A stretch of 16,983 nucleotides of DNA from Gemmatimonadales bacterium UBA2960 (GTDB lineage: Bacteria; Gemmatimonadota; Gemmatimonadetes; Longimicrobiales; Gaopeijiaceae). The position numbers and the translations under genes were made by a program. The number at the start of each line of letters is the position of its first letter. Within the stretch, counting starts at the first letter, position 1. A model generated the notes under the pieces. It worked only from the letters and a program-made list of their open reading frames with translations, searched no databases and was not told the origin of the DNA. Positions 1 through 6,644 of this stretch are shown in pieces. The stretch spans positions 1 through 16,983 of the forward strand of contig DEBI01000096.1 of NCBI GenBank assembly GCA_002348465.1. Direction: 5' to 3'.

Positions 1-2
1 GG

Positions 3-170
3 GCTTGTGCTGACTTCTGAACCCATTGGTGAATTTCGTTGAGACGTATCCAAGAATACGCCTCGGGTTAGACCCACACGCCAGAGCGTGTCTGCCTCCG
101 CATAGATAGGCGAGGGCGTGGGGCTTGCCGAGACAAGAGCGGCGATCAGGTGGAGTAATGGGGCAGACAC
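3..170 (-). CDS. Possible 5' end of a secreted-protein gene, truncated by the window edge
   Basis: Reading the minus strand from a GTG at 170 gives an open frame that runs off the left edge (about 56 codons seen). The start is hydrophobic (PLLHLIAALVSAS) and is followed by SPIYAEA, so it could be a signal peptide with a cleavage site near residues 18-26. After it comes a more polar stretch (DTLWRVGLTRGVFLDTSQ). Codon third positions are fairly GC-rich, as in a coding region. Against it, no Shine-Dalgarno sequence precedes the GTG, the hydrophobic core is short and the frame is cut, so no family can be assigned. If real it diverges from the first Wzi-like gene. A competing reading is a 13-codon plus-strand tail ending with TGA at 40-42. 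Confidence 0.25.
   Translation of the reverse strand, partial: MSAPLLHLIAALVSASPTPSPIYAEADTLWRVGLTRGVFLDTSQRNSPMGSEVSTS
76..91. repeat. Short inverted repeat near the left edge
   Basis: ACACGC (76-81) and GCGTGT (86-91) are perfect reverse complements around the loop CAGA. No T-run follows on either strand, so an intrinsic terminator is not supported. It lies inside the possible minus-strand reading frame at 3-170 and may be chance. Confidence 0.3.
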
Positions 171-290
171 GAGTCGAAGTTCGAGAAGCTGATGTGATCG
201 GGCAATGTCACCCGCTCAGTAGAGAAGATTGGGTTTGAGGTTTACCCTTGTGTATGGACCATCTACAGACGGCGCCCCGATCCCTTCAGC

Positions 291-295
291 GAGGG
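291..295 (+). promoter_or_regulatory. Ribosome binding site that selects the TTG start of the first Wzi-like gene
   Basis: GAGGG lies 6 bases before a TTG at 302. Starting there puts a basic n-region and a hydrophobic core directly at the N-terminus, as a signal peptide requires. A similar GAGG (237-240) lies 7 bases before another in-frame TTG at 248, which would add 18 residues ahead of the signal sequence. Confidence 0.45.
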
Positions 296-301
296 TTTAC
301 T

Positions 302-2023
302 TTGGTCTTATCTCAAAGGAAAAGTGGTCGTTGCAGATTCAGATTCTCTGTGTTGGTTGTAGCGGCAGTATCTCTCTGGAGTGCGTCGGGCGCTCAAGGG
401 CAGATGCCAGAGAAAGAAGCGTCAGTGTCGTGGCTTTACGCAGTACCAGGGACTGTGGCGGATCGGTATGCTCGTACTCTTGAAAACCTAGGGATCCTGC
501 CGGAGCGCTCTGCGGCAGCTCGTGATGGTTCAGAGGTTTGGATGTTCTCTGTTGAGGAACGCGGAACACCAGAGGGCGTGTCCTCGGATGCTCCACCTTG
601 GCACGGTGTCTATAGGACTTCGCCGTCAATTGAAAAGCGATGGGGTCTCCTTCCCGTGCGGACGCAAAGCTCTTTCAATACCGCATTTCCATTTCACCGT
701 GGGAGCGGTCCCGTATGGCACGGTAAAGGCTTTACTCAGTCTCTAGAGGGTGGATGGTTCGGAAAGTGGGGCCCGTTCGCCCTAGTTCTGAACCCTGTCT
801 GGTTCCGAGCCGAAAACCGGGATTTTGTTTTGGCTCCGACCGGGATGGATGGGGAGGGAAGGTTCCGATCTCCGTTGGAGTCTGATGCGATTGATATACC
901 ACAGCGTTTTGGAGATGAGGCATATCAAGTTCTATCTCCCGGGGCATCGTCGCTAAGGCTGAACCTGGTTGGACTGACTGTTGGCGTGTCTTCTAGCCCT
1001 CAAGTCTGGGGCCCTGGCGATCTTCATCCTCTTGTTATGGGTGCGGTGGCGGGCGGGATCCCCCACGTGTTTGTTGGAACGAGTACCCCATTCAATGCTT
1101 GGATTGCAGATCTTGATTTTCGTTATATGGCGGGACGAACAGAGAGGAGTCGATGGTTTGGTCTGACTGGCGACGACAGATTTGCTCTTCTGAACGGATT
1201 CGTGGCATCTATTCGCCCCCGTGGACTTTCTGGCCTGCAGCTTGGTGTCACTCGCTTGTTCCATCAGCCTTGGCCGTCGGTTGATGGAATGATGCGCGAA
1301 CTGCTAAAGAAACCTTTTGAAGGGATCCTAAAGACAGGTTTGCAGGGGGTTGATCAGCGCCTGGATGACCAATTTGCGTCAGTATTTGCCAGATGGATGG
1401 TCACTTCCGCTGGCGCTGAGGTGTGGCTCGAATTTGTGAGGGGTGATCACTCTGTCGATGGGCGATGGCTCATGCTTGAACCCGAGGACTTTGGAGGCTA
1501 TGCCGTGGGGTTTCGAAAGACTTGGCGCTCAGATTCCGCTTTTACAGTCTTTCATGCTGAAGGTATTGTTTCTGGAACGACGCACCGTGAAAGGGGAGGC
1601 GCTCGCCTTACTTCAGAATGGGGTATGTGGGGACACTATCCAGGTGCGATTTATGGAAATTCTTCCTATCGAATCGGTGGTTGGACACACAGAGGCCAAC
1701 TTTTAACTACAAGTGCTGGACCTTTTGGTAACGGCCAATCCTTGGGTGTGGATCACTACAGTCCCAATGGACATTGGTCATTAAGCGTAGATCGCTCGAT
1801 TGTGCGAGAACAGCCCGCTGCTGCGAGGCCCAGCGGGGAAGGGGTCTCGGACGTGCTCTACGTAGTTTCGGGGAGTTCGACTCGCTTTTTGGACCGATGG
1901 GATATCGGTCTGGGAATTGATTGGGTGATGAACCTGAACCGCTATCTTAACCGTGCTTCGGATGCTATGAACATCAGGCTTCAGGCCACTGTCAGCAGAA
2001 GGTTCTCTGTATTCGATCGCTGA
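302..2023 (+). CDS. Wzi-family capsule assembly outer-membrane protein, copy 1
   Basis: Predicted 573-residue outer-membrane beta-barrel of the Wzi family (known members are outer-membrane lectins that hold capsular polysaccharide at the surface). An N-terminal signal peptide is visible: basic MVLSQRKSGRCRFRF, then SVLVVAAVSLWSA, with likely cleavage near SGAQG. Family-like motifs are WHGKG, AENRDF, WGPG (about residue 236) followed by GGIPHVF, LEPEDFGGY, and WTHRGQLL (about 461). Alternating short amphipathic strands run throughout. It is about 90 residues longer than E. coli Wzi, mostly in the region before the barrel motifs. All of these motifs recur in the gene at 6645-8306. I chose TTG 302 for the ribosome site and signal peptide; TTG 248 or ATG 254 are the longer alternatives. 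Its last 32 bases overlap the 3' end of the flippase gene on the other strand. Family assignment is firm; the exact role here is inferred. Confidence 0.82.
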   Translation: MVLSQRKSGRCRFRFSVLVVAAVSLWSASGAQGQMPEKEASVSWLYAVPGTVADRYARTLENLGILPERSAAARDGSEVWMFSVEERGTPEGVSSDAPPWHGVYRTSPSIEKRWGLLPVRTQSSFNTAFPFHRGSGPVWHGKGFTQSLEGGWFGKWGPFALVLNPVWFRAENRDFVLAPTGMDGEGRFRSPLESDAIDIPQRFGDEAYQVLSPGASSLRLNLVGLTVGVSSSPQVWGPGDLHPLVMGAVAGGIPHVFVGTSTPFNAWIADLDFRYMAGRTERSRWFGLTGDDRFALLNGFVASIRPRGLSGLQLGVTRLFHQPWPSVDGMMRELLKKPFEGILKTGLQGVDQRLDDQFASVFARWMVTSAGAEVWLEFVRGDHSVDGRWLMLEPEDFGGYAVGFRKTWRSDSAFTVFHAEGIVSGTTHRERGGARLTSEWGMWGHYPGAIYGNSSYRIGGWTHRGQLLTTSAGPFGNGQSLGVDHYSPNGHWSLSVDRSIVREQPAAARPSGEGVSDVLYVVSGSSTRFLDRWDIGLGIDWVMNLNRYLNRASDAMNIRLQATVSRRFSVFDR

Positions 2024-3482
2024 TCTCTGTTCGCCACGCTGCAATCAAGACGCGTTTCCAAAGCCAAACGTTGCATACTGCTACTAGAATCAGTGCTCCA
2101 AGCGATGGGCCCAGGATTCTTGAAAGGGCGAGAGTCACAAGCAGAAGAACGATTCCTTCTGAAGCCAGTCGGACTGAAATCCGCCCAACTTTGGAGAAGT
2201 TTGATTCCAAGCGGGCCGTTAAGATCAGCAGTCCCAGAAAGTCGAAGCCCGCCCTGGCCGTCCACGCCATTGCTGCTCCCACTAGACCGAAAGTGGGTAG
2301 TGCCCACCACAGTAACGTGAGGTAAAGCGGTAGCTCGATTAGATGCAGTATGGCTGGGGCATCCGGCCGAGCCCGAGCGTGTAGGGTTGCGAAAGGGATT
2401 TGCGCGAGCGCGTTCATGAACACACCCAAGGAAAGCCACTGTAGCACCGGTGCACCGGGATCGGCGATCGCTGACCCCACCCATAGGCGTAGGATAGGAT
2501 CGGCCATGGCTACTAACAGGATGAGGATTGGTAAGGTGACTATCGTAACTAACCTTACGCCTCGTTCGTTAAGGTCACGTCGTTCTTCATCGTCTACTCT
2601 TTGGTGTGCCCGAGCTAGGGCAGGGAACCACACTCCGGCCACGGCTATAGGTACCAACAACAGTCGGGTGACGATTTCACTTGCTGTTGTGTAGTGGGCG
2701 ACTGCAGCGACTGAGACGAGTGACGCAATCAAGAAGCGATCCGCATAGACAAGAATGATGGACGCGAGATTACTTACGGACACCCAGCCGCCTAAGTGCA
2801 AGAGTTCCTTGAGCGGTTGGAGAGTATTGTTGCTATTTTTTGAAGATACTGAGAGGAGACGGCTGACGACAAAGCCGAGTACTAGACTTCCGGCACACCG
2901 GACTGTGAGGAGACCAGCTACAGCGAGGTCGACCCTCTTCGTGAATGGAAGCATCGCTAGTGGCACTATGAAGGTCAGAATTCCGACAGGGATTCTGACC
3001 CGCGCACTAAGCTGAAATTGCTCCAGGCCATCAAGTGTTGCCCGGAAAGTGTTCGAGAGCAGCAGGAAGGGGAGACCGAGCCCGACCAGAAGCAGAGATG
3101 CGCGAGCTTCGGAAACCCAGCTAGTCACATCCGGCATCGACGACGTTAGCCAACTAGATGTTGCTAGCACTAGAGCACCTACGCTTAGGCCGATAAGCCC
3201 AGACAGCCAAACTCCCGCTCTAAAGATTGAGTTTAACTCATAGAGTGTTCCGGAACCTCGGCGCGCTGCTATCATTTGGGTCAGTGCTCGGCCGACACCG
3301 AAGTCGAGGATGCTGGCCAAGCTAACGACGGTCCAGACCAGAAGCAGAATCCCTAGTCGTTCCTCTCCTAGCCCTCGCGCCAGAAATGGTAATGCGATAG
3401 CCGCCGAGGCTACCGGAGCAAGTTGGGCTCCAGCATTCCATGCAGTATTTCGGCCAATGCTGTCGTTAGTTTGGTTACTCAT
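1992..3482 (-). CDS. Wzx-like polysaccharide flippase (MOP superfamily)
   Basis: A 496-residue polytopic inner-membrane protein with about 13-14 hydrophobic segments spread over its whole length. It has the layout of the polysaccharide-synthesis branch of the MOP (multidrug/oligosaccharidyl-lipid/polysaccharide) exporters. The N-terminus (RNTAWNAGAQLAPVASAAIALPFLARGLG) and the DFGVGRALTQMIA stretch after TM2 are typical of O-antigen/capsule repeat-unit translocases. Such proteins move undecaprenyl-pyrophosphate-linked oligosaccharides from the cytoplasmic to the periplasmic leaflet. The ATG at 3482 has only a weak GAGA-type site upstream. It diverges from the glycosyltransferase at 3589, with about 106 bases between them. 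A teichoic- or lipid-linked-sugar transporter of the same fold would look similar; the sugar-gene neighbours favour a capsule or exopolysaccharide unit. Confidence 0.85.
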   Translation of the reverse strand: MSNQTNDSIGRNTAWNAGAQLAPVASAAIALPFLARGLGEERLGILLLVWTVVSLASILDFGVGRALTQMIAARRGSGTLYELNSIFRAGVWLSGLIGLSVGALVLATSSWLTSSMPDVTSWVSEARASLLLVGLGLPFLLLSNTFRATLDGLEQFQLSARVRIPVGILTFIVPLAMLPFTKRVDLAVAGLLTVRCAGSLVLGFVVSRLLSVSSKNSNNTLQPLKELLHLGGWVSVSNLASIILVYADRFLIASLVSVAAVAHYTTASEIVTRLLLVPIAVAGVWFPALARAHQRVDDEERRDLNERGVRLVTIVTLPILILLVAMADPILRLWVGSAIADPGAPVLQWLSLGVFMNALAQIPFATLHARARPDAPAILHLIELPLYLTLLWWALPTFGLVGAAMAWTARAGFDFLGLLILTARLESNFSKVGRISVRLASEGIVLLLVTLALSRILGPSLGALILVAVCNVWLWKRVLIAAWRTEISDRIQRTFC

Positions 3483-3588
3483 GTTTCTCTAACCCACCTT
3501 GGCCCTGGGCTGATCTGCGGCAACTTTGAGAAGTATTAAGAATGAAGGACATTAAGGGAGCTTATAGCCGAGTAAGGAGTGGTCCTGA
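3483..3588. promoter_or_regulatory. Divergent intergenic region between flippase and glycosyltransferase genes
   Basis: This 106-base gap separates divergent start codons and so should hold promoters for both. On the plus strand AAGGAG (3574-3579) sits 9 bases before the ATG at 3589 and is a clear ribosome binding site. TTGAGA (3526-3531) could be a -35 element, but no good -10 lies at the right spacing, so I do not assign a promoter. Confidence 0.4.
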
Positions 3589-4701
3589 ATGTTTCACCTT
3601 GAGGTTGACGCGCGCCTGTTGCAGGCTGGTGGAATCGGGCGATTTATTCGGGAAACGACAAGTCGTTGGCTCAATAGACGGCATGTCGCTGCAGTGCGTT
3701 TCCTAGGTCGGCCTGAAGAAATTGAACCGTGGCTTGCCCAGCTTGAATGTGCAGACCGGGCTGAAATTCTACCATGGGATGCTCGCCCTTTCACGGCGTC
3801 AGCTCAACTAACTTGGTTGACGAAGGTCAGAGCACAAGCGACATGGGAGCCTGATGTAACTCTGTTCCCTCACTTCGATATACCGGTTTTGCAGCACCCG
3901 GAGCATTCAGTAACCGTTGTGCATGATTTGATTCAATTTGAGCTCACAGACCTTTTCCCGGATTGGAAACGTTTTATAGCTTCAGGCCTACTGCGGCGCA
4001 CAGCGTCCAAGCCTAGGCGTATAGTGACAGTCTCTGAGGCAAGCCGCGCGGCTATCCTACGGTTTTTCGCTGGCCGCGTTACTGATGTCGACGTTGTTCC
4101 CAACGGTGTGTCGCGAGTTTTTAGTCCGTTAACCGTTGAGGAGCAAACGAATAAGAGCGAGGGCTCTCCTTTTCTACTGTGTGTTGCAGAAGATCGACCT
4201 CACAAGAACCTCTCGCTTGCTGTGAAGGTTTTGTCGTTACTTCCTGAGCGAGAGGGTTGGCGATTAGTAATGGTTGGTCCGACACGAACTGATATTGAGG
4301 CAATTTGTAAGAGAACCGGATGTCTGCCTGTTTTGCCTCGTGTTGAGTCGACGGGAAAGATTTCGGATGACCAGCTCCGCAAACTGTATTGCGAGGCGTC
4401 GGCTGTGCTTGTGCCCTCGCTTCTAGAGGGTTTTGCGTTGCCCGCGTATGAGGCTCGCGCATGCGGGCAACAGGTGCTGGCGCTTCGCCGACCGTGGTCG
4501 GAGAAGCTTGAGCATATAGGCGTCCGGTTGCTTACATCGACAAATCCTCGTGTATGGGCCCGAATGCTTCTCAAGGTTCGCTCCGAAAAGTCAACATCCA
4601 AAATAATGGGATCTGAGGCAGAGGTTCCCCGCTGGGACGATACCGCCGACCGACTACTAGGAGTTCTTCAGGAGTGCGCTGAGGGCTTCTCTGATCATTA
4701 G
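3589..4701 (+). CDS. GT4-type glycosyltransferase (GT-B fold)
   Basis: A 370-residue cytoplasmic glycosyltransferase of the large GT4 (glycosyl transferases group 1) family. It transfers a sugar from a nucleotide-sugar donor to a growing lipid-linked chain with retention of configuration. The N-terminal acceptor domain has a glycine-rich loop (LLQAGGIGRFIRE, about 10-22). The linker contains VVHDLIQ, TVSEASR and VPNGVSRVF. The C-terminal donor domain carries the E-x7-E signature (E280 and E288 in EGFALPAYE) after VPSLL. The residue pattern resembles mannosyl- or related transferases of O-antigen loci, but the sugar cannot be told from sequence. The start is well supported by AAGGAG 9 bases upstream. 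The sugar transferase gene follows on the same strand after 123 bases, so the two may be co-transcribed. Confidence 0.85.
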   Translation: MFHLEVDARLLQAGGIGRFIRETTSRWLNRRHVAAVRFLGRPEEIEPWLAQLECADRAEILPWDARPFTASAQLTWLTKVRAQATWEPDVTLFPHFDIPVLQHPEHSVTVVHDLIQFELTDLFPDWKRFIASGLLRRTASKPRRIVTVSEASRAAILRFFAGRVTDVDVVPNGVSRVFSPLTVEEQTNKSEGSPFLLCVAEDRPHKNLSLAVKVLSLLPEREGWRLVMVGPTRTDIEAICKRTGCLPVLPRVESTGKISDDQLRKLYCEASAVLVPSLLEGFALPAYEARACGQQVLALRRPWSEKLEHIGVRLLTSTNPRVWARMLLKVRSEKSTSKIMGSEAEVPRWDDTADRLLGVLQECAEGFSDH

Positions 4702-4824
4702 GCAGACGATTGAGGAACAAGGTGATATCTTTTTTCGGCTCGTCATTAATGGAAGACGTGGGCAGGCAGCGCTCCAGGCGAGATTTACCAAAGTTGGACC
4801 CCCAACCTTTAGTCCGTCGGTGCT

Positions 4825-5487
4825 GTGACAAAACGTCTATTCGACATCTTGATCGCGACCAGTTCGCTTCTTCTGCTGAGTCCAGTGGTCTTTCTGATCG
4901 CTCTCGGTGTTAAGCTGACGTCCCCTGGGCCGGTCCTTTTCAATCACGCACGTGTAGGTCTAGGTAGGAAGCCATTCGGATGCTTGAAATTCCGGACGAT
5001 GGTCGAGGATGCTGAAGAGTGGCTTCAGCGTGATACTCACCTCAACTCTGTGTACCGCGAGAACGGGTTTAAGGTACCCACCGGAGCGGACCCGCGAGTG
5101 ACTACCTTTGGCCATATCCTGCGCCGTACTCATCTCGATGAACTTCCCCAGCTCATCAACGTCATTAAGGGTGACTTGTCCATCGTTGGCCCTAGGCCAA
5201 TAGTGAGCGAAGAGCTCGACTGTTTTCCGAGGCCGGACGTTGATCGTCTGCTATCGGTGCGTCCGGGGATCTTTGGTCTGTGGACAGCTATGGGTCAGGA
5301 CCGCGTCAATTATCCTGAGCGTGCACACGTCGAACTCAGCTACCTAGATAATCGCTCGGTACTTTTCGATTTGGTAATCCTGTTTCGTCATGTCCCAGTT
5401 CTTATTAAGGGGCAGCCTCACGAGTCTCCGGAAACAAGATCGAAACCGAGTCGTTTGAGTAAATCACTAAACCCACGCTCGAAGTGA
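4825..5487 (+). CDS. Polyprenyl-phosphate sugar-1-phosphate transferase (initiating transferase)
   Basis: A 220-residue monotopic membrane enzyme of the bacterial sugar-transferase family (Bac_transf; PglC and the C-terminal half of WbaP/WcaJ). It would move a sugar-1-phosphate from a nucleotide sugar to undecaprenyl phosphate, the first step of repeat-unit assembly. One hydrophobic re-entrant segment (about 8-31) is followed by SPGPVLF, KFRTM (55-59), the catalytic Asp-Glu pair D105-E106 in THLDELPQL, and GPRPIV (122-127). It is the short form, with no extra N-terminal membrane domain. The only start after the in-frame TAG at 4810 is the GTG at 4825, and no convincing Shine-Dalgarno lies before it. 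The last 24 or so residues are polar, lie beyond the conserved domain and overlap the opposing glycosyltransferase gene. Substrate sugar unknown. Confidence 0.88.
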   Translation: MTKRLFDILIATSSLLLLSPVVFLIALGVKLTSPGPVLFNHARVGLGRKPFGCLKFRTMVEDAEEWLQRDTHLNSVYRENGFKVPTGADPRVTTFGHILRRTHLDELPQLINVIKGDLSIVGPRPIVSEELDCFPRPDVDRLLSVRPGIFGLWTAMGQDRVNYPERAHVELSYLDNRSVLFDLVILFRHVPVLIKGQPHESPETRSKPSRLSKSLNPRSK

Positions 5488-6584
5488 GGTCGTGAAAACA
5501 GCTCAGCGTGATGGCGACAAGCAGTTGGTGACCAAGAGCGAGACGTAGATTCGAGCATAGCTTCGCTCAGTAGCTTGACCTGAGACGTTGGGTCTTCTGG
5601 TGAGGCGTCGTAGAGCAGACCAGTTTTTCCGTGCTTTATGGATTCAAGTGCACCTCCGGCAGCTCTAGCTATCACTGGAGTACCCGTGGCTTGGACCTCT
5701 ACCGGCAAAATTCCAAAATCTTCGATGCCTGGGTATAGGAACGCCCACGCCGATCGGATCAGCGCAACCAAGTCTGGGTGATCAACAGAGCCAGTGAAGC
5801 TGACAGTCGGTCCTGCGAGAGATTCAAGTCTGCGACGGTCAGGACCGTCTCCGAAGACAACGAGAGGAGTCTTCAACTGGTTGGCTGCGCGGATGGCGTA
5901 GTCGATGCGCTTGTAGCGCACGAGCCTCCCACCTGCAAGAAAGTGAGTTCTCTTGGAGGTAGCAGGAGTAAATTGATCTGTGTCGACAGGCGGGTAAATC
6001 ACTTCGGCGGTTCGACCGTAGGTGCGGAAGATTCTGTCAGCCACGAACCTTGAGTTCGCAACAAAATGGTCTACTAGGCCTGCACTTCGAAGGTCGGCTA
6101 TTCGGAGTCGGTCACGTATACGATGTGTCAGTCTGCCGAAAAGTCCGGGGGTGTATTCGTCCGAGAGATCCCAGAGATAGCGCGGAGGCGTATGGCAGTA
6201 GCAGAGGTGGAAGGCACCTGGCGCTTGAGCGGTTTTTGAGAAGGAGTGACTGCTTGACACTATGAGTTCTGGTTGACCGATGTCTTTTCGGAGCCAGAGC
6301 CGTGGCATAAATGGAAGGGCGTATGGATAGAGTCGTCCCGCCAGTGGTACTCGGTTCAGCGCCGACGGAATAACCTGTGCTGTTGAAAAAGCGAGAGCTG
6401 TCCGTTCGTCGGGTTGGTAGACAAGCGTGTGGATGTCTGCATTTGGAAGTACTTTCTTCAGCGACTGTAGAACGCTTTCGGAGCCACCCCAGTTCACTAG
6501 CCACTCGTGTGTGATTACAGCTTGGGTGGAACTTTCTGCGTCGCTGAGACGTTCATTCGCATAATCGTTGAGTGAGCCGGACAT
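5418..6584 (-). CDS. GT4-type glycosyltransferase (GT-B fold), second copy
   Basis: A 388-residue cytoplasmic glycosyltransferase of the GT4 family. The N-terminal domain opens with THEWL (25-29) and GGSE (33-36), which fits the donor/acceptor loop, and carries CHTPPRYLWD (130-139), a stretch common in a subset of GT4 enzymes of capsule and colanic-acid-type loci. The donor domain has GGRLVRYKR (about 218-226), FGDGPDR, and the E-x7-E motif (E298 and E306 in EDFGILPVE), followed by GTPVIA and TGLLY. It is unlike the gene at 3589 apart from the shared fold and so probably adds a different sugar. The ATG at 6584 has a weak GGGA site. Its 3' end overlaps the sugar transferase gene by 70 bases in convergent orientation, and its start diverges from the second Wzi-like gene. 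Confidence 0.86.
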   Translation of the reverse strand: MSGSLNDYANERLSDAESSTQAVITHEWLVNWGGSESVLQSLKKVLPNADIHTLVYQPDERTALAFSTAQVIPSALNRVPLAGRLYPYALPFMPRLWLRKDIGQPELIVSSSHSFSKTAQAPGAFHLCYCHTPPRYLWDLSDEYTPGLFGRLTHRIRDRLRIADLRSAGLVDHFVANSRFVADRIFRTYGRTAEVIYPPVDTDQFTPATSKRTHFLAGGRLVRYKRIDYAIRAANQLKTPLVVFGDGPDRRRLESLAGPTVSFTGSVDHPDLVALIRSAWAFLYPGIEDFGILPVEVQATGTPVIARAAGGALESIKHGKTGLLYDASPEDPTSQVKLLSEAMLESTSRSWSPTACRHHAELFSRPHFERGFSDLLKRLGFDLVSGDS

Positions 6585-6633
6585 CTTTTCCCAATAATTG
6601 TTGTCGTGTTGAAACGAAAGCTACGACCGAGGC

Positions 6634-6638
6634 GAAGG
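6634..6638 (+). promoter_or_regulatory. Ribosome binding site that selects the ATG start of the second Wzi-like gene
   Basis: GAAGG lies 6 bases before ATG 6645. The longer in-frame GTG at 6606 has no such site and would add 13 very basic residues ahead of the signal peptide. Confidence 0.5.
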
Positions 6639-6644
6639 CGAGGC

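Noticed and set aside
1981..2484. 167-codon minus-strand ORF inside the flippase gene in another frame
   Set aside because: It overlaps a clearly conserved membrane-protein frame, and its translation is low-complexity Arg/Ser/Gly typical of a shadow.
4710..4913. 67-codon plus-strand ORF between the glycosyltransferase and sugar transferase genes
   Set aside because: Most of it overlaps the conserved sugar transferase start in another frame; Arg/Ser-rich with no ribosome site.
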